From positions 124,001-188,000 of the forward strand of contig NZ_JAMJWD020000006.1 in NCBI RefSeq assembly GCF_023554255.2: 64,000 bases of DNA. Reading direction: 5' to 3'. How positions within the stretch are numbered: position 1 is the first letter of the stretch; every line of letters starts with the position of its first letter. The notes under the pieces are model-generated. The model was not told the origin of the DNA. It was given only the letters and a program-made list of their open reading frames with translations, and ran no database searches. This document shows positions 35,549 through 44,184 of this stretch, in pieces. This DNA is from Phyllobacterium sp. 21LDTY02-6. Lineage in GTDB: Bacteria; Pseudomonadota; Alphaproteobacteria; Rhizobiales; Rhizobiaceae. Both the position numbers and the translations under genes were made by a program.

Positions 35549-37551
35549 ACCCGTTCGTTGCCAAGGCGGCCATTATCATCCCCGCCCATGGCCAGCCTTT
35601 CCTCACTTACGAAGCGCTGCACTCGGCCCTGGCCCAGATCACGGATTTCAACTACGCGGTTGTCGTCGTCAATGACGGCTGTCCGATGGAAGAAACCCAT
35701 GTAGTCTGTCAAAGCTTCGCCACGGCCTTCCCCGAACGCATCTTCTACCTTGCGAAGCGGAATAGTGGCCTGAGCGCTGCGCGCAATTCCGGGATTGAAT
35801 TCGCACTCGCCGCATTTCCCGAACTTGAAGCAGTGTATTTCCTCGATTGCGACAATCGTATTGGCCCGCATTTGCTACAGCGCCTCCTGGATGCGCTCCG
35901 TGCTTCCGGGCCGGAGGTCGGCTGGGCATATCCCGACGTGGGCAAGTTCGGCTTCGCGGAACACGCCGACACGTCCGGCCCATATTCGCCTCTGGAGCAT
36001 CTGTTCCGCAATTTCTGCGAAGCCGGCAGCATGGCGTCGCGGCGGATGCTTGACGCCGGAATACGTTTCGACACCGAAATGCGCCAGGGGGTCGAAGACT
36101 GGGAATTCTGGCTACAGGGCCTGGAGAAGGGTTTCCGTGGAATTCATGTCCCGGATACCGGCTTTGCCTATCGCAGAAGAGGTGAAAGCATGCTCGTTGC
36201 CGCGGAACGGGAGTTTGACGCTATCAAGCGCTTCATCCGCAATCGTCACCCCGATCTCTACAACACCCGCCATGTCCTGGGACTGGAGGTGGAGGCCCGC
36301 TCACGCTACGCGGTTTTTCATCCGGACACCGACACGGTCAGTTGCTTCACTGCGACCGATGACCTGGAAACATTGACCAGAACCGAATTCACCATCCGCC
36401 TTCTACGATCTGGCCAACGTCCTTCCTATGGCGCGTGCCCCGGCCAGCTGATTGTCATGACTCAATCGCTGTTCGAGGCACTCCGCGCGGGCGGTATACT
36501 GGCGGGGGTGCTGTGGACGCTGGAATGCGCGCTCGCCCGGGCCACCATCGTCAGTTGCCTGGCGAGGAGACGCCCTGCTGCACGCGCCACCATAGACTGG
36601 GCAAAGGGGCAGCCCAGCGACATGGACCAGCCGGCAGACCTCTGGCCGGAAACGATATGGGCGGTAGAGAGCAATGTACTGGTCCGTCATGCGCTGTCCA
36701 GTACAGTCGATATTCGTCGCGGCGAGATGCAAAGCAGCAAGCGCTATCATCATATACCACTGCGGCTGCAATATTCCGGCCTGGCGCCGGCGGTGCAATC
36801 CCGTGGAGGCCCAGATGGCCTCGTCACGCTGTGTGATGGAATTGTAAAGGCGGCCGAGAGTGAGCATTATTCATTGTGGAACTCCATTCCCATGGACCGT
36901 TACCGTTCTCATCCTGCTTTGCCACGCAATGTATATCCGGAACTGTTCAATGTGCCGTCGGTTCTGCCGGCTCGAACGTCCGGAGGAAAGAGGCACGTTG
37001 CGTTCATATTGTCATCGGCGGAAGCTCGGCACATAAAGATTGCCGAAGACCTTGCACGGGCCTTGATGAACCGGGAAACCGTGCTCCATCTGGTTATTTT
37101 CGGCACCGCCAGTCCCGACGTCACCGCTGGCTCGATCTTCTCCGAAACGATCGTTCTGTCGCTGCCGCACCTGCTGGACGGCGTCCGCTTCGATACGTAT
37201 CAGGCGGCCGCGCTTCCCCGGCTGGAGCCGGCGCATATGAGCGACGCGGTCGGCGCCATGGCTGCCTACGATCTCGTGGTTAATGTGGAAGGTCAGCTGG
37301 CGCACTCTGCGATGGGGTCGCTCAAGCGGCTCAATGTGGAAACATGGCTGCTGCTCGGGGGGCAAGCGAGCAAGGTGACAAGCGCCGATATCAGCGCCTG
37401 TTCTGCCTTTGAGCAGGCATACCGATCCATCATTGTTCCTGACACGGATTCGGCCCATTTGTGCCGGGCCTTCGGAATACCCGAAACGAAACTGCGTCTG
37501 TGGCAGGACCTCGTGCAATCGGACGACCATGTCCTGGCGGATATTGCATGA
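35545..37551 (+). CDS. Family 2 glycosyltransferase with long C-terminal extension
   Basis: A 668-residue protein. Residues 1 to about 240 are a GT-A fold family 2 glycosyltransferase: AKAAIIIPAHGQPFL, VVVVNDGCPMEETH, LAKRNSGLSAARNSG, and the DxD-like metal site YFLDCDNRIGP, then the acceptor-side VEDWEFWLQGLEKG with the catalytic acidic residues. The remaining 400 residues are of unclear fold; GKRHVAFILSSAEARHIKIA begins what may be a second Rossmann-like domain near residue 475. The start is TTG 35545, with GGGAGG nine bases before it. The stop overlaps the next gene (ATGA). It likely builds a surface or secreted glycan; no signal peptide or membrane helix is seen. Confidence 0.82.
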   Translation: MNPFVAKAAIIIPAHGQPFLTYEALHSALAQITDFNYAVVVVNDGCPMEETHVVCQSFATAFPERIFYLAKRNSGLSAARNSGIEFALAAFPELEAVYFLDCDNRIGPHLLQRLLDALRASGPEVGWAYPDVGKFGFAEHADTSGPYSPLEHLFRNFCEAGSMASRRMLDAGIRFDTEMRQGVEDWEFWLQGLEKGFRGIHVPDTGFAYRRRGESMLVAAEREFDAIKRFIRNRHPDLYNTRHVLGLEVEARSRYAVFHPDTDTVSCFTATDDLETLTRTEFTIRLLRSGQRPSYGACPGQLIVMTQSLFEALRAGGILAGVLWTLECALARATIVSCLARRRPAARATIDWAKGQPSDMDQPADLWPETIWAVESNVLVRHALSSTVDIRRGEMQSSKRYHHIPLRLQYSGLAPAVQSRGGPDGLVTLCDGIVKAAESEHYSLWNSIPMDRYRSHPALPRNVYPELFNVPSVLPARTSGGKRHVAFILSSAEARHIKIAEDLARALMNRETVLHLVIFGTASPDVTAGSIFSETIVLSLPHLLDGVRFDTYQAAALPRLEPAHMSDAVGAMAAYDLVVNVEGQLAHSAMGSLKRLNVETWLLLGGQASKVTSADISACSAFEQAYRSIIVPDTDSAHLCRAFGIPETKLRLWQDLVQSDDHVLADIA

Positions 37552-39083
37552 TGCTGCACGCGCCCGCTCACATGCTGTCAAAGCTTTACGATGGCAATCC
37601 GAAGGTCCTGGTTCTCGCCGACGGCCTGATACCATTCGGTCGCGCACAAACGCATCTGGATCACTACCTGTTCGCCCAGGGCCAGGACGGTCGGTTCATA
37701 TTGCAGGGAGCCAACGACGAAGCTGGTCTTCACGCACTCGAGCTTCCCCCGACAAATGTATGGGCAATCTGGGTGCCGGCTCCGGTCAGCGCTGCGACAC
37801 TTGAGCAAATGAAAGACTGGTGCATCGGCAAGGGTGGCGAGCGTTTCGACGCAGTGATCGTCGAGGGCGGACACGATGAGCTTGTGCAGGCACTGCTTGG
37901 CCGCTCGCTGCAAGAGACAAGGAGGCTGGCAAACTCGAATGTCGCATTGATGCGCGACGTCGCGGCAATGCGTGAAAGCTGGGAAAGCCACGTCCGCATT
38001 CCGGCGGAAATCGAGCAGCTCCTGCAGAATTTACGGCTCAGTTCGCCTCGCCTGATATTCGACAATGGAGAGACGCCTGGCCAGCGGACGTTGCCGGTCG
38101 GGCCATCGGAACGAGCCCGCATTGTCCAGCGCCTGCCCGTCGGTGCGCGCGGCCTGCTTGGGTTCGATTTGCGCCTGACTGGCGTCAGCGATCCGCGCGG
38201 CTCTCTCTTCGCCCGGCTGGTTGCGCGCGACACGGGCGCAGTGCTCGCCGAGGGCCGGACGACATCGCACAATCTTACTACCGGTTGGCTGCCGTTCCGA
38301 TTGCAGCGGGCCATGTCAATTTCCGCGCATGCGACCGATCTTCATATCTGGACAGAGAGCGACAGCGGCGGACCCGTGGCCGAGTTGGCGATCGTAAGTA
38401 CAGGATTGCTGTCGGAATTTCGAGTTGCTCAGGATGGCGCCGACGCGCGCGACCCGGAGGTTCCCCACATGCTGGCGCTGCGCCTGTGGGGTGGCCTGCC
38501 CGGTGTCGATATCCTTTCCGCCGAGGGAGAGCTCGGCAATGGACCGCTGGCGGCGTTCACCATGTCCGTGCCCGATTTGGTCGTGCAGTCAGTGTCGTTG
38601 ACGCGCGAACTGTCGGCTCCCTACCCGGTATTCGGGTACATGGAACATGGCAAGGTGCTGTTGCGTCCGCTCAAATCCATTCCCTCGGCCGCCGTATTGA
38701 GGCTGCCCCCGACGCGGGGACTTGTCGAGGTTTCCTGTGAAATATTCATCGATGACAAACGCTGCGAAACGCCGGGACTTGGCGCGCGCATCGTCGTGAC
38801 CCGCAGAGGGGCCACGGTGGAAGAGGCGGAAAACGCAGAAGGTGCGCTTGCAGCTACGGACTGGGTCGAACTGAACGAGCCGCTAAAGACATCGAAACTC
38901 ATCGCCCGTTTGCCGGATATATGGAACGAGCCGGTGGACGTGCATCTCTTCTCCCGCTTGCCGAAGCCCGGACCCGTGCCGCCGTATGGACGCGTCGTGT
39001 TCAAGGGTTTCGAAACGCAGGTGCATGCGGGCTCGGCCTGGGAGCGATCACCTGTCATGCTGCAGGCATCCGCTCCAGCCTGA
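37548..39083 (+). CDS. Protein of unknown function coupled to the glycosyltransferase (DUF6212-like)
   Basis: A 511-residue soluble protein with no signal peptide or membrane helix. Residues 1-130 look like an alpha/beta domain (KVLVLADGLIPFGRAQTHLD, AVIVEGGHDELVQALLG). A helical stretch follows (LQETRRLANSNVALMRDVAA). The second half is beta-rich with jelly-roll-like repeats (GLLGFDLRLTGVSDPRGSLF, LHIWTESDSGGPVAELAIVS), like carbohydrate-binding modules. It resembles the DUF6212 group, but that match is from memory and tentative. Four-base overlap with the glycosyltransferase gene implies a joint function, perhaps acceptor recognition. Confidence 0.7.
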   Translation: MMLHAPAHMLSKLYDGNPKVLVLADGLIPFGRAQTHLDHYLFAQGQDGRFILQGANDEAGLHALELPPTNVWAIWVPAPVSAATLEQMKDWCIGKGGERFDAVIVEGGHDELVQALLGRSLQETRRLANSNVALMRDVAAMRESWESHVRIPAEIEQLLQNLRLSSPRLIFDNGETPGQRTLPVGPSERARIVQRLPVGARGLLGFDLRLTGVSDPRGSLFARLVARDTGAVLAEGRTTSHNLTTGWLPFRLQRAMSISAHATDLHIWTESDSGGPVAELAIVSTGLLSEFRVAQDGADARDPEVPHMLALRLWGGLPGVDILSAEGELGNGPLAAFTMSVPDLVVQSVSLTRELSAPYPVFGYMEHGKVLLRPLKSIPSAAVLRLPPTRGLVEVSCEIFIDDKRCETPGLGARIVVTRRGATVEEAENAEGALAATDWVELNEPLKTSKLIARLPDIWNEPVDVHLFSRLPKPGPVPPYGRVVFKGFETQVHAGSAWERSPVMLQASAPA

Positions 39084-39112
39084 GATCGCCATGGCGGCGA
39101 TCCTGTTCCTTG
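39084..39112 (+). terminator. Probable terminator of the glycosyltransferase operon
   Basis: GATCGCC (39084-39090) and GGCGATC (39096-39102) form a seven-base stem with a five-base loop directly after the stop codon, followed by a moderately T-rich CTGTTCCTTGT. The next gene is convergent. Confidence 0.5.
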
Positions 39113-39131
39113 TAACCGGACGTGCGAGAGA

Positions 39132-39386
39132 TCAGGTCTTGCTTGAACGCCTGTGGAGCGCACGCGCGACGTAGATACCTCCGACCAGGCCGACAATAAC
39201 GCTCATGGTCATGTTGCGCGTTGAATCATCCTTCACAATCGGGCGGACCATGACCGATCCATCCTGGGATTCCGCATATTGTGGCCCGCGCAGAATGAAA
39301 AAGCCCTGTGCCGCCGCGAAGAATGCTACGCCTGCAACGACACCCAACAAAACAGCTCGCTTGTTGGCGAAAATACTATTGCTCAT
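39132..39386 (-). CDS. Small two-helix membrane protein, unknown function
   Basis: An 84-residue protein from ATG 39386, preceded by AGGAACATT. It has two hydrophobic segments (AVLLGVVAGVAFFAAAQGFF at about residues 10-30 and MSVIVGLVGGIYVARAL at about 59-75) joined by a polar loop with ESQDGSVMVRPIVKDD. The tail is basic. No family is recognised. It lies convergent to the glycosyltransferase operon and alone on its strand. Confidence 0.6.
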   Translation of the reverse strand: MSNSIFANKRAVLLGVVAGVAFFAAAQGFFILRGPQYAESQDGSVMVRPIVKDDSTRNMTMSVIVGLVGGIYVARALHRRSSKT

Positions 39387-39585
39387 AATGTTCCTGGTTT
39401 CCTGGTCGATATGGTCACGCTGCCCTTCGGCTTCACGCCTCGACAGGACAATCATGAGGGTTCGGATAACGCCTCAAACCCTGTAGATCAAGTCGCTCAT
39501 GGCGAATTGTTGACGACTGCGCACATGGCTTGCAGGCCTGCCCGCGAAACCATGTGCGTCATCCTGTGGCAGGCCCGTACGGGTG
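39387..39585. other. Short spacer without recognisable gene
   Basis: The gap between the SDR gene and the small membrane protein gene, both on the minus strand. It should carry the promoter of the latter. GCACATGG and CCATGTGC (about 39521-39556) are inverted copies; otherwise nothing is seen. Confidence 0.4.
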
Positions 39586-40335
39586 TCAGCCCGCCTCGGC
39601 CATCCACTGCACCGCGTCCGCTCCCGCCGGAATCCTGAGTGGCGCATTGGCCTCCGTGGCCGCCTGCCAGACAGCCTCCGCCACATCGCTCGCATGGGTC
39701 ACCGGACCGCCCGCCGCTTGGAAATCGGCGAAAATTCCTTCGATCAGCGGCTTGTAGTCGGGATTGTCGAGCCCGCGCAGGTGCGGCATAGCGTTATCGC
39801 CGAACTGGGTTTCGGGCGAACGGCCGGGGAGCACGATATGCACGCGCACGCCGAACGGCTCGAGTTCGACCGCCAGGCTTTCGGTGAGCGCATTCACCGC
39901 CGCCTTGCTTGCGCGATAGACGCTGACGAGCGGCAGCGGCTTGAGCGTCACCGTGGAGGTGACATTGACGATCACGCCCGCCCGGCGCTCGCGGAACCCC
40001 GGCAGCACCGCCTGCAGCATTGCCAGCGTGCCCAACGTGTTGGTCTCGAACAGTTGGCGTGCGGTCTCTGGCTCGATCAGTTCGACCGGCACCGCGGCGC
40101 CAAACCCGGCATTGTTGACGAGCACGTCGATTTGCCCGGCCTTTTCCATTGCGCGGGCAATACTAGACGGATCGGTGACATCGAGCGGCAAGACCAGGAG
40201 ATGGTCCGATGCCGGCAGGAGGTCGGTCCTGGGGTTGCGCATGGTGGCGATCACTCTCCAGCCACGATCGAGGAAGAGTTTCGCGGTTTCGAGGCCGAAG
40301 CCTGAGGAACAGCCGGTAATGAGGACGGTGGGCAT
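39586..40335 (-). CDS. Short-chain dehydrogenase/reductase
   Basis: A 249-residue classical SDR. The cofactor motif is TGCSSGFGLETA, then NNAGFGAAV, the catalytic serine region VIVNVTSTVTLKP and the active-site YRASK. The start ATG 40335 (MPTVLITG) gives the normal N-terminus; the upstream extension overlaps the divergent AraC promoter. The substrate is unknown. The divergent AraC-type gene 97 bases away is the likely regulator. Confidence 0.9.
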   Translation of the reverse strand: MPTVLITGCSSGFGLETAKLFLDRGWRVIATMRNPRTDLLPASDHLLVLPLDVTDPSSIARAMEKAGQIDVLVNNAGFGAAVPVELIEPETARQLFETNTLGTLAMLQAVLPGFRERRAGVIVNVTSTVTLKPLPLVSVYRASKAAVNALTESLAVELEPFGVRVHIVLPGRSPETQFGDNAMPHLRGLDNPDYKPLIEGIFADFQAAGGPVTHASDVAEAVWQAATEANAPLRIPAGADAVQWMAEAG

Positions 40336-40432
40336 GATATTGCTCCAATTGTTGAAAGTGATATGGAGATAATACCCATGCGTGATACCTTCTATAGGTG
40401 AACGTCTCGAATTCATTAGCGATAGTCCAGAC

Positions 40433-41338
40433 ATGACCGCCGACCCACTTGCCGAAATCGTGACCCTGCTCCAGCCATCGGCCAGTTTCTCGAAGCTGGT
40501 CGAATATGCCGGGCGCTGGCGTATCCGCCGCGACGTCGAGGGTAGGCCCGTCTATTTTGCCGTTCTGGAAGGCGAGTGCCGCGTTGTTGGCGCCAACCAG
40601 CCGCCATTCATAGTGCGCGCCGGTGATTTCGTATTGTCGCCGTCGAGCAACAGGCAGGTCATCGAGAGCATCGACGCGCCACCTCATGGCGTTGACATGC
40701 TGCCGGTCGAGCTTGGCGAAGGGCGCTTCCGGGTTGGCCGGACTAGCGCGCCTGTCAACCTACGGATGCAGGTCGGCGTGTGCAGCTTCGCATCGCCGGA
40801 CGCCGCCCTTCTCGTGTCCTTGCTCCCGGCGATGGTGGTGGCGCGGGGCGAACCGCGGCTTGCTACGCTCATGCAGTTGGTCGGCGACGAGACCCGGCAA
40901 TCGCGACCCGGGCGTGAACTGGTGCTGGAACGCCTGCTGGAGGTGCTGCTGATCGAGGCACTGCGCTGTGGCGCCGATACGGCGTCGGTACCAAGCCTGG
41001 CGCGCGGGATCACCGATGATCGCCTGGTTCTGGCCTTGCGCGCAATGCACACGAGACCGGCTCACGGCTGGACGGTTGCCGATCTTGCCGCCGAAGCGGC
41101 AATGTCGCGCTCTGCCTTCTTCGCCCGCTTCAACCGCGTCGTCGGACTGCCGCCGATGGAATATCTGCTCACCTGGCGCATGGCGCTCGCCAAACGCCTG
41201 CTGCGCACGCGCGAATTCGCGATTCCGCAGGTCGCAGCCCGCGTCGGCTATGGATCGGCGAGCACGTTCAGCACTGCCTTTGCCCGGCACGTGGGCATGC
41301 CGCCGGCGCGCTATGCCCGGGATGGAGCGGCTGGTTGA
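40433..41338 (+). CDS. AraC family regulator with cupin domain, divergent from SDR
   Basis: A 301-residue regulator. The N-terminal AraC-binding cupin (VLEGECRVVGANQPPFIVRA, GDFVLSPSS) is of the Cupin_6 kind found in regulators paired with oxidoreductases. The C-terminal helix-turn-helix pair is GWTVADLAAEAAMSRSAFFA and IPQVAARVGYGSASTFSTAF. ATG 40433 (MTADPLAE) is chosen; the frame continues upstream with non-ATG codons. Its position suggests control of the neighbouring SDR. Confidence 0.88.
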   Translation: MTADPLAEIVTLLQPSASFSKLVEYAGRWRIRRDVEGRPVYFAVLEGECRVVGANQPPFIVRAGDFVLSPSSNRQVIESIDAPPHGVDMLPVELGEGRFRVGRTSAPVNLRMQVGVCSFASPDAALLVSLLPAMVVARGEPRLATLMQLVGDETRQSRPGRELVLERLLEVLLIEALRCGADTASVPSLARGITDDRLVLALRAMHTRPAHGWTVADLAAEAAMSRSAFFARFNRVVGLPPMEYLLTWRMALAKRLLRTREFAIPQVAARVGYGSASTFSTAFARHVGMPPARYARDGAAG

Positions 41339-41345
41339 ACCCTGC

Positions 41346-42515
41346 CTAGTTGCTCCTCGCCTCGACGAGCGATGCAAAGTAGGAGGCCCCGAAGGGCAGC
41401 GCTTCGTCGTTGAAATCGAACCACGCACTATGGAGGATGCGGCCGTTGTCGTCCGGTCCATTGCCGATCCAGCCATAGCATCCCGGCCGGTCTTCGAGCA
41501 TGAAGGCGAAGTCCTCGACGATCATCGTCTGCGGCGGGTTCGTATCGATCCTGTTGAACACCACCGATCCCGCGGCTTCCGCCGCTCGGGCAGCAGCCCC
41601 CGCATTGATCAGCGTCGGATATTGCTGGACATAAGACACCGTGCCCTGCGCGCCGGTCGACATGCAGATGCCTTCGACGACACGCCGGACCGCCGTTTCC
41701 GCAGCCGCGCGCGCTGCGGGAGAAAACGCCCTCACGGTGCCCCGGATCGTGATCGTGTTCGGCAAGACATTATAAGCATCGCCACCGTGAATTTGCGTGG
41801 CGCTAACGACGATCGCATCCAGGGGATCGACATTTCGCGCGGAAATCTGCTGGAGCGCCACGAGGATATGCCCGGCGGTCAGGACGACATCAGCCCCCTT
41901 GTGCGGCTGTGCCGCATGCATTCCGGTGGACGTCACCTCGATCTCGAAGGCATCGCCGGAAGCCATCATCGGCCCCGCCTTCACGGCGAAGGTTCCGATT
42001 TCCATTCCGGGCCAATTGTGCAATCCGTAGATCTCGTCGCAGCGAAATTTGTCGAACAGCCCTTCCCGGATCATGCGGGCGGCGCCGCCGTCTTCGCCTC
42101 CCATCTCCTCGGCGGGCTGGAATATGAAAACGACGCGGCCGGAGAAATCCCTGGTCTCGGCCAGATAACGGGCAGCGCCGAGCAGCATCGTCGTGTGCCC
42201 GTCATGACCGCAGGCGTGCATGACGCCGCTCTTCGTCGAACGATGCGGGAAATCGTTGCGCTCTTCGATCGCAAGCGCATCCATGTCAGCCCTCAGCCCT
42301 ATGGAGCGTCCACTTTGGCGGTTGCCATGAAGCACGCCGACAACGCCTGTCCCACCCACGCCTTCGGTCACTTCGATGCCGTAGGAGCGAAGCTTTTCCG
42401 CGACGAAGCTGGCGGTTGCATGTTCCTGGTAGGAGAGCTCTGGATTGGCGTGAAGATGATGCCGCCACCGGGTCATTTCATCGTGAAATTCGGCGATTCT
42501 GTTCTTGATGGGCAT
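41346..42515 (-). CDS. M20 family metallo-amidohydrolase
   Basis: A 389-residue cytosolic metallohydrolase of the hippurate hydrolase / IAA-amino acid hydrolase-like M20D group. Zinc-site motifs are present: GLRADMDAL, HACGHDGHTTM, QPAEEMGGEDGGA, YGLHNWPG and the C-terminal LHSAWFDFND. Likely reaction: hydrolysis of an N-acyl amino acid or similar amide. The start ATG 42515 follows the GntR gene stop by two bases, so the two are one operon and the regulator probably senses the substrate or product. Confidence 0.92.
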   Translation of the reverse strand: MPIKNRIAEFHDEMTRWRHHLHANPELSYQEHATASFVAEKLRSYGIEVTEGVGGTGVVGVLHGNRQSGRSIGLRADMDALAIEERNDFPHRSTKSGVMHACGHDGHTTMLLGAARYLAETRDFSGRVVFIFQPAEEMGGEDGGAARMIREGLFDKFRCDEIYGLHNWPGMEIGTFAVKAGPMMASGDAFEIEVTSTGMHAAQPHKGADVVLTAGHILVALQQISARNVDPLDAIVVSATQIHGGDAYNVLPNTITIRGTVRAFSPAARAAAETAVRRVVEGICMSTGAQGTVSYVQQYPTLINAGAAARAAEAAGSVVFNRIDTNPPQTMIVEDFAFMLEDRPGCYGWIGNGPDDNGRILHSAWFDFNDEALPFGASYFASLVEARSN

Positions 42516-42517
42516 CT

Positions 42518-43156
42518 TCAGTCTTTCCGCGTTCGTATGTCGCGATGGGCAAGCCGCAAATGCTCGCCCAGCGCCGCAATCGCGCCAGCCTCGTCGCCAT
42601 CCCGGCAAGCCTGAAGCAATATTCGGTGTTCTGCCGCCGACTTTTCGGGGCGCGCGACGATGGAACTCGCGATCACTTCTGCCAGAGCCGATGCCTTGTT
42701 CAGTTGCGCGATGGTCCGCAGCAGCGTCTGCCGGTTCGAAGGACGATAGAGAGCGTGGTGAAAATCCCAGTTCAGAGCGGAGAGCCTCGAAGGCTCGTCT
42801 TCTGCGTCTGCCGCGTCGAGTGCCATCTCGGCCCTGGCAAGATCGAGCTTCGTGATCTGAGGAAAGGCGGATCCGAGCGCCAGCGGTTCCAAAAGCAGCC
42901 GCATCTCGAACAGATCGTCGATCATTCCCCGGTCAAGCTCTGCGACCCTCGCTCCCTTGTAGCCGGTCGTTTCGACCAACCCCTCTTCGGCAAGCGATTG
43001 GAGAGCGTGTCGCAGCGGCGTGCGGCTGACGCTCAACTGCTCGGACAATGCTTCCTGCCGCAGCGGCTGGCCTGGCTGCAACGTGCCGTTCAGGATCAAC
43101 GTCCTGATCTTGGCGGCGGTCGATTCTGCCTGTGTCTTTTGCGTATCCGAAATCAT
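42518..43156 (-). CDS. GntR family (FCD domain) regulator of the M20 hydrolase
   Basis: A 212-residue repressor from ATG 43156 (MISDTQKTQ); TTG 43168 would add four residues. The winged helix-turn-helix is LRQEALSEQLSVSRTPLRHA followed by LQSLAEEGLVE. The FCD effector domain carries the usual metal-binding acids and histidines (LNWDFHHALYRP, SAAEHRILLQACRDGDE, LGEHLRLAHRD). A palindrome fit for this family overlaps the start, so autoregulation is likely. Confidence 0.9.
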   Translation of the reverse strand: MISDTQKTQAESTAAKIRTLILNGTLQPGQPLRQEALSEQLSVSRTPLRHALQSLAEEGLVETTGYKGARVAELDRGMIDDLFEMRLLLEPLALGSAFPQITKLDLARAEMALDAADAEDEPSRLSALNWDFHHALYRPSNRQTLLRTIAQLNKASALAEVIASSIVARPEKSAAEHRILLQACRDGDEAGAIAALGEHLRLAHRDIRTRKD

Positions 43157-43157
43157 A

Positions 43158-43169
43158 ATTGTATCCAAT
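43158..43169. promoter_or_regulatory. GntR/FCD-type operator at the start of its regulator gene
   Basis: ATTG-TATC-CAAT is a near-perfect palindrome that closely resembles the TTGTATACAA type of site bound by FCD-subfamily GntR proteins. It lies directly in front of, and partly overlaps, the start region of the GntR gene, a typical autorepression site. Confidence 0.6.
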
Positions 43170-43257
43170 ATTGATTTCGACTCGCCCTGTCAATGCCGTA
43201 CGGTCACCGGCGAGCCAGGTCAGGATGCTGCGGGAGTTCGGCAAACCGGCCTCGCCT

Positions 43258-44088
43258 TCAGCAGGCGCTGGCAATCAGCGAGCGAAACTGCTCCGTCACC
43301 TCGGAATTTGCCGGACTGTAGACCATCATGTTGAGATCGGACCGGCCTTCGACCGCGAAGGTCGAGAATTCCAGATCTATCCGTCCAAGGATTGGGTGGT
43401 GAAGGCTCTTGATGCCTTCGCGCGTGGTCGTGATTTCATTGTCGTCCCACATCGCCTTGAATTCCGGGCTGCTGGCCGAGAGTTCCTCGACCAGTTGGCG
43501 AATTTCCACGCCTGCCCCGGCGCGTGCAGCATCGGCCCGGAATGCGCCAACGACATAACGCGCGACGGTGCGCCAGTCGTCCTGCACGGCGCGCATGCGC
43601 TCATCGGAGAACATCATGCGAAGAACGTTGCGTTTCTCCCTGGGCAGTTTGGCATAGTCCGTCAGTATCACGGCTGCTGCCTTGTTCCACGCCACCACAT
43701 CCCATGTCGCGGTTCTGATGATGGCGGGGCTGAAGGGCATGGCGTCCAGTACGTGCTGCAGCCGAGGCGTGATGCCATCGTGCTGCCGGTAACGCGGTTC
43801 GGGAGGATGTCCGAAAGCGAGAATATGGAGATGATCACGCTCGGGCTCGGTCAGCATCAGCCCCTTTGCGATGCGATCGAGCACGTGGCCGGACGGCGCT
43901 CCGCCCCGCCCCTGCTCCAGCCAGGTGTACCAGGTCGGGCTTATATTGGCGAGCAGCGCAACTTCCTCGCGCCGCAAGCCCGGCGTGCGGCGGCGCCCCG
44001 GCTGAAAGCCGAATGAAGCCGGTTCAAGGCGCATGCGGCGGTCACGCAGGAATGTGCCGAGAGCATTTTCTGTGACGTTGTCGCTCAT
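43258..44088 (-). CDS. XRE-type helix-turn-helix regulator with MmyB ligand-binding domain
   Basis: A 276-residue regulator. The N-terminal helix-turn-helix reads RRTPGLRREEVALLANISPT, then WYTWLEQGRGGAPSGHVLDR. The C-terminal MmyB-type PAS-like domain has IIRTATWDVVAWNKAAAVIL and YVVGAFRADAARAGAG. Proteins of this architecture usually repress a divergent oxidoreductase gene, exactly the situation here: the extended SDR gene starts 96 bases away. The MmyB domain is thought to bind fatty acids or similar ligands. Confidence 0.9.
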   Translation of the reverse strand: MSDNVTENALGTFLRDRRMRLEPASFGFQPGRRRTPGLRREEVALLANISPTWYTWLEQGRGGAPSGHVLDRIAKGLMLTEPERDHLHILAFGHPPEPRYRQHDGITPRLQHVLDAMPFSPAIIRTATWDVVAWNKAAAVILTDYAKLPREKRNVLRMMFSDERMRAVQDDWRTVARYVVGAFRADAARAGAGVEIRQLVEELSASSPEFKAMWDDNEITTTREGIKSLHHPILGRIDLEFSTFAVEGRSDLNMMVYSPANSEVTEQFRSLIASAC

Positions 44089-44115
44089 GCGATCCTGTTG
44101 GCAATTATACTAGGA

Positions 44116-44131
44116 TAAAGTCACTACTTTA
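44116..44131. promoter_or_regulatory. Candidate operator for the MmyB-type regulator
   Basis: TAAAGT-CACT-ACTTTA is a perfect six-base inverted repeat with a four-base spacer in the 96-base divergent region. It sits after TTGGCA and TATACT promoter-like boxes facing the SDR gene. An outer CCTGTT / AACAGG pair encloses it. Confidence 0.5.
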
Positions 44132-44184
44132 ACAGGACAATTTTCCATGAGATCACCCGGCACGTCAATACATGGAGATTTCAT

